Below are positions 36,372-43,016 of a stretch of DNA of 64,000 nt, piece after piece. The position numbers were made by a program, and so were the translations under genes. The notes beneath the pieces were generated by a model that did not search any database, was not told the DNA's origin, and was given only the letters and a program-made list of their open reading frames with translations. The stretch comes from Pseudomonas sp. Q11 (GTDB lineage: Bacteria > Pseudomonadota > Gammaproteobacteria > Pseudomonadales > Pseudomonadaceae): positions 205,650-269,649 of the forward strand of contig NZ_JAKNQY010000004.1 of NCBI RefSeq assembly GCF_024494355.1, given 5' to 3'. Numbering within the stretch: position 1 is the stretch's first letter; every line of letters begins with the position of its first letter.

Positions 36372-36947
36372 CTAATGTTTTTCATCATCCTCTATAGTTA
36401 TTTCCGCACGACGATTCTTTGCGTCGGCAAACTCTGTTCCAGTTGCGATTGGCCGGCTCAGCCCGTAGCCAACCGTCTCGACTTTTGATGGAATGATTCC
36501 TCTGAGGATTAGACGACTAGCCACCGCTTTAGCTCTCCGATCTGAAAGAGCGATAGCGTATTCGATTGTGGCAGTACCAATTTTCTCCTGACCTTCCTCA
36601 AGTTTTTGCTGCGCTCCTTCCTCGGACGTTGCATGGCCTTCAACTAATATCTTTTTACCTGGGTGCTGATAAAACCACTGATATGCATCTTCAATCGTCG
36701 CGACCCCAGAGTTATTGGGAGAGCCTTGATCATATTCAAAATATACAACCCACTTAGGTGTCTTCGTTGTCTCGTCATTCAACTTGCATCCGCCGAGCTG
36801 AACTTGGATATATTTCATAAGCTGAAATGTACTGTTTTCACACTGGGTTACCACTCGGTATGCCACCGCAGTGAATAAGATAACGATGACAATCGCTGAA
36901 GCCCAAATTATTGGGCTATGGCCGCGCTGTGTAGATGTCCTTCGCAT
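36372..36947 (-). CDS. OmpA-domain membrane-anchored protein
   Basis: A 191-residue protein with one N-terminal membrane segment (IIWASAIVIVILFTAVAYRV) and a C-terminal OmpA-like peptidoglycan-binding domain. The domain keeps YFEYDQGSP, ILVEGHATSEEG, LSDRRAKAVASRLILRG and NRRAEITI. It lacks the two conserved negative residues of some family members, but the Arg clamp is present. The ATG at 36947 has AAAGGAGTG upstream; a long frame to 37205 is spurious. Base composition is AT-rich like that of the AAA gene. Probably an inner-membrane anchor contacting the cell wall, as in motor-stator or T6SS-like proteins. Confidence 0.8.
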   Translation of the reverse strand: MRRTSTQRGHSPIIWASAIVIVILFTAVAYRVVTQCENSTFQLMKYIQVQLGGCKLNDETTKTPKWVVYFEYDQGSPNNSGVATIEDAYQWFYQHPGKKILVEGHATSEEGAQQKLEEGQEKIGTATIEYAIALSDRRAKAVASRLILRGIIPSKVETVGYGLSRPIATGTEFADAKNRRAEITIEDDEKH

Positions 36948-37017
36948 TGGCACTCCTTTCACGTCGATGGCTCCGGCGGACGCACTAGTGATGAGAGAGT
37001 AGTACGAATAATGGACT

Positions 37018-37096
37018 GAAAAGGGGGACAGGACTGAAAAGGGGACGTGAAAAGGGGACAGAATTATTGGCTGGAAATAAATACCCTTTTTTCGGC
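37018..37096. repeat. GGGGACAG repeat cluster (copy 4)
   Basis: GACTGAAAAGGGGGACAG is followed by two further GAAAAGGGGAC units and a GAAATAAAT arm whose CTGTCCCC half is lost (ATACCCTTTT instead). About 80 bp of unexplained sequence then leads to DUF2459 copy B. Confidence 0.65.
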
Positions 37097-37236
37097 TGAA
37101 CGCCTCGACGACCAAGCGACCGTGCGGCCCACGAATGCCTGCCTGAGGGCGCGAGCCAGCATCTATGCTTGTATACAGCGCCAACCCCCGCTGGGGTTTC
37201 CCCACGTTTCGTTAGCGAGCCTCCAAGCCCTTGTGT

Positions 37237-37878
37237 ATGCGCATTGTAGTGCTGGCCCTGGTCCTCACGCTGTTCGGCTGCGCTACCGCGTCGGACCCGC
37301 CGAGGGGCGAGGGTGGTGATTGGCGGTCCTTCTATGTAGTGAATCATGGCCTGCATACCGGGTTGATAATTGCGCGCCCCAATCTGCTTCAGGTGCTTCC
37401 CGCACTGGCCGAAGCGTTCAGCGACGGCGACTTCGTTGAGTTCGGTTGGGGTGACGAGGATTTTTACCGAGCCCCACAGGCCACCTTGAGTCTCGCCCTG
37501 GGAGCCTTGTTCGGGTCGACGGCAACCGTGCTGCATGCGGTCAAGATTGACGGGGACCCCAGGCGGCGTTTCGCCGCAAGCGAGGTCATCAAGGTGCGGG
37601 TGACGGAGGACGGCTACCGACGACTGCTCGCGTTCGTGGCCGGGACCTTCACCCGCTCAGCGACGGGCACCTTGGTGGTGCTCGGGCCTGGCCTGTATGG
37701 AGAGAGCCGGTTCTACCAGGCCGAGGGTCGCTATTCGCTGTTTTATACCTGCAATACCTGGGTCGCAGAGGCACTGACCGCGAGCGGTTGCCCAATGTCG
37801 CCTACGGTGATTACGGCGGGGAGCGTCATGTCGCAGTTGCGCCGGGCGACAGCGGTCGGTGCATCCTGCCTTGACTGA
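37237..37878 (+). CDS. DUF2459 lipoprotein (copy B)
   Basis: A 213-residue near-twin of copy A at 34187, with a lipoprotein signal MRIVVLALVLTLFGCAT and lipobox LFGC. About a dozen residues differ (for example EAFSDG for EEFSDG, TASGCP for AASSCP, and one residue deleted near the end). The duplicated block runs from about 37176 to 37890, including the upstream text CCCACGTTTCGTTAGCGAGC, so it is a recent segmental duplication. Both copies keep an open frame, which suggests each is still expressed or the duplication is young. Confidence 0.8.
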   Translation: MRIVVLALVLTLFGCATASDPPRGEGGDWRSFYVVNHGLHTGLIIARPNLLQVLPALAEAFSDGDFVEFGWGDEDFYRAPQATLSLALGALFGSTATVLHAVKIDGDPRRRFAASEVIKVRVTEDGYRRLLAFVAGTFTRSATGTLVVLGPGLYGESRFYQAEGRYSLFYTCNTWVAEALTASGCPMSPTVITAGSVMSQLRRATAVGASCLD

Positions 37879-37965
37879 AAAGGGGACGACTGAAAAAGGG
37901 AGACTGACCTGGGGAAAGGGAGAGATCTTCTGAAAATGAATCCCTTTGTCCAAGGAGAATCGTGA
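37876..37965. repeat. Degenerate GGGGAC repeat (copy 5)
   Basis: Begins in the stop of DUF2459 copy B (TGACTGAAAAGGGGACGACT), then GAAAAAGGGAGACTG and GAAAATGAATCCCTTTG. The context repeats that of copy A at 34829 and lies at the end of the duplicated block. Confidence 0.6.
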
Positions 37966-37975
37966 TGGGGCCTAG

Positions 37976-38497
37976 TCAGTCGACATTTCCAATGTTCGCG
38001 AGAAAAATCCTGGTGTCCCGATTAGACCGCAGACAGACTACGCGGCATGCCGATGGCGCAGTCGCCACAAGTTGTACCATCTTCGCTCGTGCTGATTTTT
38101 TCGTCCGCCACATGAACCTGAAAAATTCCGGCAGATTAGCCAGTAGTTCGGGGCAGTTCTCCGGCAAGTCAGGCCGAGATCGACCGTGCTTAAGCAGCGT
38201 TCTGAGCAGTACGCGCCAGAATCTAAGCGTCGCCGATCGATCAATCCATATCAAAAGATCTGCGCGGCTCAATCGGTTGTCCCAAGTGGCTGAATGGCCA
38301 CCTTCGAATATCCAGCGATCACGGGCCTCGGCCTCGCGACAGAGGCGTGTTTTTTCGTCACAGGTTCGTTCGACCCATCCTGGCAGCCAGTGAATAGTGT
38401 CGATATGAACGACGGGCAAGCCCGTATGCTCGCCAAGCTTACGTGCCAAGGTGCTTTTTCCAGACCCAGGCTGACCAACAATCATCACCCGTTGCAT
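37976..38497 (-). CDS. P-loop nucleotide kinase-like protein
   Basis: A 173-residue P-loop NTPase. Walker A is GQPGSGKST at residues 8-16. It resembles small adenylate-kinase-like proteins annotated as DNA topology modulation protein (FlaR-like), with VVHIDTIHWLPGW and WIFEGGHSATWDNRL as in that group. No lid domain typical of true adenylate kinase is seen. ATG at 38497 has GGAG upstream. Substrate unknown; a phosphotransferase or nucleotide kinase role is likely. Confidence 0.75.
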   Translation of the reverse strand: MQRVMIVGQPGSGKSTLARKLGEHTGLPVVHIDTIHWLPGWVERTCDEKTRLCREAEARDRWIFEGGHSATWDNRLSRADLLIWIDRSATLRFWRVLLRTLLKHGRSRPDLPENCPELLANLPEFFRFMWRTKKSARAKMVQLVATAPSACRVVCLRSNRDTRIFLANIGNVD

Positions 38498-38600
38498 CGA
38501 AGCTCCTTTCCGCTACGCATGCTGATTTTGGGGGCGCGATTTTACGTCGATGCGCGTCTCCGTCAACTGCAAGTTGGGTCTACGCCCTTGGCGCTACTTC

Positions 38601-38669
38601 GGAAAGAGACCACGATTTTGCATTCACCTGTAGCCGGACCGTCTCATCATCGTGGGCTGTCGCCGCTTC
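38601..38669. repeat. GAGACCACGATT repeat (left of lipoprotein gene)
   Basis: About 70 bp: GGAAAGAGACCACGATTTTG, then ACCTG, GGACCGTCTCAT and CATCGTGGGCTGTCGCCGCT. It is a decayed copy of the element at 39501-39577. Both flank the lipoprotein gene. Confidence 0.65.
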
Positions 38670-38801
38670 AGTGAGTGCCTAGGGAGCTGTTGGTCCCGAA
38701 TCTGGTTGATACACCACCGAATCCATTATCATCAGCCCGCGATTCGGCAGCCCCAAGCCCCGGAAAGGTCAGGGCACCCAATGGAAATCAGGGAGAGATG
38801 G

Positions 38802-39320
38802 ATGTACCTCAATCAAAAGTCCAGCCGCTGTATCTTGTTGGCCGGTGCGCTGGTAATTAGCGGTTGCACTTCGTTTTTGCGGGGCAAGCAGTATGTCGTT
38901 CCCGGCCCCAATGAACCCTCCGCAACGGTTCGCCTCAAGGCTGGAAATGGTGCGAGACTGGATGCCATGACCTTCAGCGATAATGGATGCTATGCGGGTT
39001 ACACAATCCTGCCCTCTAACGGCGACTACATCGAATCCCGGGTCGCCGTGAACAAGGAGCTGATCCTGACCTATGGGCAGGTCGCAGGAAGCAGCGTGTG
39101 TCAAATACCGTTCTCCTTCACGCCACAGAACGGCGCCACCTACACCTTGATCCAAGGCTCCTGGAGCAAGCCCAAGGTGGGCATTCTCCCAATCTTCAAC
39201 CGCGACGAATACTTCTGCGGGGTAGGCGTGATCAAGAAAGTCGGCGATCAGGAGAGCGTCGAACCCATTCAACAGCTGCAAATCAAGACTGGGTTCGCAT
39301 GCCTGAGGTTCGTTAAATAG
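38802..39320 (+). CDS. Small exported lipoprotein
   Basis: A 172-residue protein with a lipoprotein signal peptide (CILLAGALVISGC, lipobox VISGC) and about 145 mature residues of beta-rich sequence with several Cys (NGCYAGY, SSVCQIPFSF, YFCGVGVIK, FACLRF). The family is unknown to me. The ATG at 38802 has GGAGAG upstream; 38781 is an alternative start. It is flanked by two copies of a ~75-bp repeat (38601 and 39501), as though it had been captured as a unit. Confidence 0.65.
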   Translation: MYLNQKSSRCILLAGALVISGCTSFLRGKQYVVPGPNEPSATVRLKAGNGARLDAMTFSDNGCYAGYTILPSNGDYIESRVAVNKELILTYGQVAGSSVCQIPFSFTPQNGATYTLIQGSWSKPKVGILPIFNRDEYFCGVGVIKKVGDQESVEPIQQLQIKTGFACLRFVK

Positions 39321-39500
39321 AGGCACTGCACGGCATCCGTTGCGCGTTGGTTGAATCTTTTCGGACGGATACTGAAGAATGACTTTGGCCTCGTTTTCAA
39401 CTCTGCTCAACAACGCGGCACCGTCCGTAACACCAATAATTTCATGGATCACGGCGATTTTTAGGGGCGTGTGATCGAGCTGAAAATCTGAGTTGTTGCG

Positions 39501-39625
39501 GGAAACTGGGGACAGATCACGATTTTGCGCTCACCTGTAATCGGACCGTCTCATAATCGTGGTCTGTCCCCGTTTCCGTCTCTTGCATAATCGTGGTCTG
39601 TCCCCGTTTCCGCCCGTTTCCGTCT
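39501..39625. repeat. GGAAAC-GGGGACAGA-CACGATT inverted repeat
   Basis: The left arm GGAAACTGGGGACAGATCAC pairs with a right arm ending GTGGTCTGTCCCCGTTTCC (39501-39577), with GGACCGTCTCATAATCG inside. A further partial copy (CATAATCGTGGTCTGTCCCC) follows at 39586-39625. It shares the GGGGACAG core with the other family but has different flanks. The 320-bp gap 39321-39641 holds little else. Confidence 0.7.
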
Positions 39626-39641
39626 CTCTTGTGGAACCCGA

Positions 39642-39956
39642 ATGTTGGATGCTGCTGTGAAGATAGTGAAATCTACCCGTTTTGACGATGTCGACCACGA
39701 TTTAGGGTATGAGTACCGTGGTCATAATTACAGCGTGCAGAACGATGGGAATATGTTCCTGATCAGAACTTACGACGACGAACCAGGGTGTGCGACTGTC
39801 GTAAGTCCGACCACGGCGCATGCCAACGGCAACCTTAGACAGCTCGTCACTTTCTTGCAGGCGGAGTTTGGGGTCTCTAGGATCTGCCTCTACAAGGCCG
39901 ATTTGGGGCGTTACGCTGAGATCGACCTTGAAACGTTGGCATTCCTTCCCATTTGA
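39642..39956 (+). CDS. Hypothetical protein, 104 residues
   Basis: A 104-residue acidic protein beginning MLDAAVKIVKSTRFDDVDHD. No membrane segment, signal or known motif is visible. An N-terminal alpha region leads into beta strands (YEYRGHNYSV, MFLIRTYDDE). The size and acidity would fit an immunity or antitoxin-like protein, but no toxin is seen nearby. No strong ribosome site is visible. Unrecognised. Confidence 0.45.
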   Translation: MLDAAVKIVKSTRFDDVDHDLGYEYRGHNYSVQNDGNMFLIRTYDDEPGCATVVSPTTAHANGNLRQLVTFLQAEFGVSRICLYKADLGRYAEIDLETLAFLPI

Positions 39957-40036
39957 GTTCAGCGGCGATAGCGCGGTTGGTGTTTTTACACACTCTGGGC
40001 CGTTTTCGAGCACTCTAGGAGGACGGAGGCAAAAAG

Positions 40037-40061
40037 AAACCCGACGCAAAACGTCGGGTTT
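40037..40061 (-). terminator. Terminator of DUF6124 copy A
   Basis: Perfect 10-bp stem AAACCCGACG/CGTCGGGTTT around CAAAA, about 20 bp beyond the stop of copy A. T-rich sequence flanks it on both strands, so it can act in either direction. An identical hairpin follows copy B at 41539. Confidence 0.85.
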
Positions 40062-40080
40062 TTTCATTGGAGAAAAAATA

Positions 40081-40443
40081 CTACTGCCGCGGCTCCACGT
40101 TATCCAACACCCGATTCGCCAGCAACGAACTCAGCTCAATCAGCTGCTGGATACCCTGCGCCACATGACGTCTCGAGCCATCCAGATCAAACGCCAGATC
40201 ACTCACCATGGCATCGGCCGAAGCCAACGTCTCGCTGAGGTTGGCGAGCAAGCATTCGTTGTCGAGGCCTTTCACGACGGTGAATAGCTGGCCCGGTTTG
40301 GGATCGTCTTGGGATTTGTCTGGTTTCGGCAGCAAGTAGTGATCGAGCACGCGTTTGGTGGTTTCGTCTTGCAGCTTGGCTTTGGATTTTGCGGATGTAG
40401 CAGTGGAAGCCGCTTCTGGCGGATTCGGGGTAATTTTGAACAT
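40081..40443 (-). CDS. DUF6124 family protein (copy A)
   Basis: A 120-residue protein beginning MFKITPNPPE, of the Pseudomonas-specific DUF6124 family. The N-terminal ~30 residues are polar and probably disordered (STATSAKSKAKLQDETTKR). The rest is helical (LLANLSETLASADAMVSDLA, then GIQQLIELSSLLANRVLDN). No signal peptide. Function unknown. The ATG at 40443 follows AGGAACCGAAG, part of which lies in the stem of a structured leader, so translation may be controlled by folding. It differs from copy B at only a few residues. Confidence 0.8.
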   Translation of the reverse strand: MFKITPNPPEAASTATSAKSKAKLQDETTKRVLDHYLLPKPDKSQDDPKPGQLFTVVKGLDNECLLANLSETLASADAMVSDLAFDLDGSRRHVAQGIQQLIELSSLLANRVLDNVEPRQ

Positions 40444-40765
40444 AAGCTTCGGTTCCTGATGTGGTGCCGACACCCCGAAGCTACTAAACAATGGGGTGGC
40501 AGCTGTACGCAGGTTAGTAGACCGGGGAACCGAAGAAGCCGGCGCGCCTAAGCGCCCTGCGTACAGCCACCATCAAGAACAGGGGTTGGGCCCTGTTTGA
40601 GAAGCGCTTGTACAACTTCGATTACCTCGGGCTACTAAACCCGACCACTGATGGGCAGTGGCAGGAAAGACAATAGAACCCAGGGACAAGGCGCACAAGC
40701 GGTCAGATTCTGGCGTAGTTGTAGGCAAAGGCGCAAGGATGCGTAGCTTGATAGCGGGGTGTAGG
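40444..40765 (-). promoter_or_regulatory. Structured leader of DUF6124 copy A
   Basis: Plus-strand positions of pairs: CTTCGGTTCC (40447-40456) with GGAACCGAAG (40526-40535); GGTGG (40495-40499) with CCACC (40567-40571); CTGTACGCAGG (40503-40513) with CCTGCGTACAG (40556-40566); CCACTG with CAGTGG (40645-40661). CTACTAAA occurs at 40481 and in the loop of a CGGG/CCCG hairpin at 40628-40643; the middle GTTAGTAG at 40513-40520 can pair with either. On the mRNA the first pair covers the ribosome site. The same layout with different stem sequences precedes copy B. Confidence 0.7.
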
Positions 40766-40834
40766 TGGGGGCTGTAGGAGGGAGATTTTTTGGTGATGCG
40801 GGCGGGGTGTTCTGTACTGGAACCGTGTCGTTTT

Positions 40835-40860
40835 CATCGCGAGCAAGCTCGCTCCCACAG
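40835..40860. repeat. Single REP element
   Basis: One REP arm ATCGCGAGCAAGCTCGCTCC ending CCCACAGG, upstream of the leader of DUF6124 copy A, in the gap before the 134-residue hypothetical gene. Confidence 0.8.
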
Positions 40861-40886
40861 GGATCGGGGGCTGTTGCAGATACCAG

Positions 40887-40936
40887 TGAAAAGGGGATTT
40901 ATTTGCTGGAAATAAATCTGTCCCCTTTTACCGCTT
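40887..40936. repeat. GGGGA...CTGTCCCC inverted repeat (copy 6)
   Basis: GTGAAAAGGGGATTTATTTG and GGAAATAAATCTGTCCCCTT form an inverted repeat. It lies 40 bp from the end of the hypothetical gene at 40975. Confidence 0.75.
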
Positions 40937-40974
40937 TTACCGTGGTGGTCATCCGTAGGTGACCACCTTTGCTC

Positions 40975-41379
40975 TTAAACAGGCCCGTAGCTAAACGGTT
41001 CTAGAAAAAACTGTGGATCGACCCAAAGCCTTAACCCGTAGGGAATTACCGAGTATCCGTCATATCGGCCGGTGAAAGCGTTCGACGCAGCGAACTCCAG
41101 AAATGTGCCGCGCTTATCGTTAACAACGCGGATACCGGGACATCCAAGCAGCGTGTACTTGATAATGGGTTTTGGTAACGACGCCTCCCACATCTGAATT
41201 TCTACATCAGAATCATATTGCCAGATTGTGAGTTCCAGTCTGAGTGAGCCTTGTTCAATCAAATATTGATGTGACGTTTCATATTCATCGTGGGAAGGAA
41301 TGACGCCAAGCACGGCGAAAATATCATAAGGATCCCATATGAGTAGCGGCATACCGTGTCCTATTCCAAAGATAGTCAT
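40975..41379 (-). CDS. Hypothetical protein, 134 residues
   Basis: A 134-residue protein beginning MTIFGIGHGMPLLIWDPYDI. It has no signal peptide; beta-rich segments such as SLRLELTIWQYDSDVEIQMW and IIKYTLLGCPGIRV alternate with acidic ones. Size and composition would suit an immunity protein, yet no toxin or polymorphic-toxin tail is present. It lies between the two DUF6124 copies and is not duplicated itself. Unrecognised. Confidence 0.5.
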   Translation of the reverse strand: MTIFGIGHGMPLLIWDPYDIFAVLGVIPSHDEYETSHQYLIEQGSLRLELTIWQYDSDVEIQMWEASLPKPIIKYTLLGCPGIRVVNDKRGTFLEFAASNAFTGRYDGYSVIPYGLRLWVDPQFFLEPFSYGPV

Positions 41380-41538
41380 ACATCTTACCCGTCGTTCATT
41401 TCAGAAGCCGTCGTTCATGCTCGGCGGCTTCTGGTCCGTTTGCTGACTATCGCTAGAAAGGACAGTCGTGGGCTACCCGGGAAAAGAATTTGAGAATATT
41501 TCGAGTTTAATCGTCCACTTCTATGGATAGAAAAACCA

Positions 41539-41563
41539 AAACCCGACGCAAAACGTCGGGTTT
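41539..41563 (-). terminator. Terminator of DUF6124 copy B
   Basis: The same 10-bp stem AAACCCGACG/CGTCGGGTTT as at 40037, at the same distance from the stop of copy B. It marks one end of the duplicated block. Confidence 0.85.
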
Positions 41564-41581
41564 TTCATTGGAGAAAAAATA

Positions 41582-41944
41582 CTACTGCCGCGGCTCCACG
41601 TTATCCAACACCCGATTCGCCAGCAGCGAACTCAGCTCAATCAGCTGCTGGATACCCTGCGCCACATGACGCCTCGATCCATCCAGATCAAACGCCAGAT
41701 CACTCACCATGGCATCAGCCGAAGCCAACGTCTCGCTGAGGTTGGCGAGCAAGCATTCGTTATCGAGGCCTTTCACAACGGTGAATAGCTGGCCCGGTTT
41801 GGGGTCGTCTTGGGATTTATCCGGCTTTGGTAGCAAGTAGTGATCGAGCACGCGTTTGGTGGTTTCGTCTTGCTGCTTGGCTTTGGATTTTGCGGATGTA
41901 GCAGTGGAATCTGTTTCTGGCGGATTCGGAGTTATTTTGAACAT
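41582..41944 (-). CDS. DUF6124 family protein (copy B)
   Basis: A 120-residue near-identical paralogue of copy A (40081-40443). Differences are confined to the polar N-terminal part: TDSTATS for AASTATS and KQQDE for KLQDE. The ATG at 41944 follows GAGAAG and the stem sequence of the second leader. Both gene and leader are duplicated, but the leader stem next to the start codon has changed completely while keeping its pairing. Function unknown. Confidence 0.8.
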   Translation of the reverse strand: MFKITPNPPETDSTATSAKSKAKQQDETTKRVLDHYLLPKPDKSQDDPKPGQLFTVVKGLDNECLLANLSETLASADAMVSDLAFDLDGSRRHVAQGIQQLIELSSLLANRVLDNVEPRQ

Positions 41945-42260
41945 AGGTATGTCTTCTCAGTTAGGCCGCAACCCTCTCGCTACTAAACGATAGGGTGGCG
42001 GCTGTGCGCAGGTTAGTAGACCGGTGACATACCTAAAACCGGCGCGCCCGAGGGCGCCAAGCGCACAGCCACCATCAAGTGCAGGCAATGCCTAACTGAT
42101 GAGACTCATGCGACCGGTATGTCATCCGGGCTACTAAACCCGACCACTGATGGGCAGTGGCAGGAAGACAATAGAACCCGGAGACAAGGCGCACAAGCGG
42201 GCGGATTCTGGCGTAGTTGTAGGCAAAGGCGCAAGGATGCGTGGCTTGGTGAAGGTGTGT
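41945..42260 (-). promoter_or_regulatory. Structured leader of DUF6124 copy B
   Basis: Plus-strand pairs: AGGTATGTC (41945-41953) with GACATACCT (42026-42034); GGTGG (41994-41998) with CCACC (42069-42073); CTGTGCGC (42002-42009) with GCGCACAG (42061-42068); CCACTG with CAGTGG (42144-42160). A second GGTATGTC at 42116-42123 competes for GACATACC, and CTACTAAA occurs at 41980 and in the CGGG/CCCG hairpin loop at 42127-42142, both complementary to GTTAGTAG (42012-42019). A further pairing CAGTTAGGC/GCCTAACTG is specific to this copy. Confidence 0.7.
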
Positions 42261-42333
42261 AGGCAGGTTCTGTAGGAGCAGGTTTTGCCGGCGATGCGGG
42301 TGATTTGTTTTGGTCTGGAACCGCGTCGATTTC

Positions 42334-42797
42334 ATCGCGAGCAAGCTTTGCTCCCACAGGGGATCGGGGCTGTTGCAGAGACTGTGTTCGGCCATTACCC
42401 GGTGTGGGAGCGGGCTTGCTCGCGAAGAGGGCGGCATGTTCAACATTGATGCAAGCTGACCCGACGCTTTCGCGAGCAAGCTTTGCTCCCACAGGGGGGC
42501 GGGGCTGTTGCAGATACTACAGGGGCTGCGTTGGGCTGGATATTCGGTTCGACACAAACCACCTGTGGCGAGGGAGCTTGCTCCCGCTGGCCTGCGCAGC
42601 GGGCCCCTGCATTTCTTCAGGCAAACCGCATCGTCCGGTTTTGCGACTGCTGCGCAGCCGAGCGGGAGCAAGCTCCCTCGCCACGGGGTTGCCTGGGCGG
42701 GTGTCATCGCGAGCAAGCTCCCACACAGGGGGGCGGGGGTGTTGCAGATATTGTGTTCACCGCCGTCCGGTGTGGGAGCGAGCCTGCTCGCGATAGC
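42334..42797. repeat. REP cluster
   Basis: At least seven REP arms: standard arms at 42334, 42402, 42469, 42704 (truncated) and 42769, plus a pair of the GTGGCGAGGGAGCTTGCTCC variant at 42562-42684 in inverted orientation. GGGGCTGTTGCAGA recurs between several of them. No gene is visible in 42261-42806. Confidence 0.85.
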
Positions 42798-42806
42798 TAT
42801 CTAGCG

Positions 42807-42842
42807 GAAATGACGGTGTTCCTGAAAAAACTAGATCGGTAG
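42807..42842 (+). pseudogene. Fragment of the TPR gene 3' end
   Basis: Encodes EMTVFLKKLDR followed by a stop, matching the last residues of the TPR gene product at 21422-21733 with synonymous changes. It begins right after a REP arm. It lies at the right edge of the island, 175 bp from the SCO gene. Confidence 0.75.
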
Positions 42843-42858
42843 GAACTGGTAGGAACTG

Positions 42859-42968
42859 GTAGGAGCTGTCGAGTGAAACGAGGCTGCGATCTTTTGATTT
42901 TGATCTTTCACTCATGACTCAATTGTCTGGGACAAGATCGCAGCCTCGTTTCACTCGACAGCTCCTAC
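42859..42968. repeat. Perfect 35-bp inverted repeat
   Basis: Arms at 42859-42893 and 42934-42968 are exact complements; they begin GTAGGAGCTGTCGAGTGAAA and contain GAGGCTGCGATCTT. The 40-bp centre is unrelated. GTAGGAACTG is repeated just before. This is another intergenic repeat family of the fluorescent pseudomonads, distinct from the REPs. Confidence 0.85.
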
Positions 42969-43016
42969 ACAGCTCCTACGGGTGGGGCGAGTCCCCGCGC
43001 TATAAAGGTTGCGCCG

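Noticed and set aside
40444..42260. Group II intron or invertible promoter as the reason for the complementary modules
   Set aside because: No reverse transcriptase, intron domain V or recombinase gene is present; the arms are short and fit an RNA switch better, although the DNA-level option is not fully excluded.
21734..43016. Integrative element or prophage with integrase and tRNA target
   Set aside because: No integrase, recombinase, structural phage gene or tRNA was found in the island; repeats explain its make-up better.
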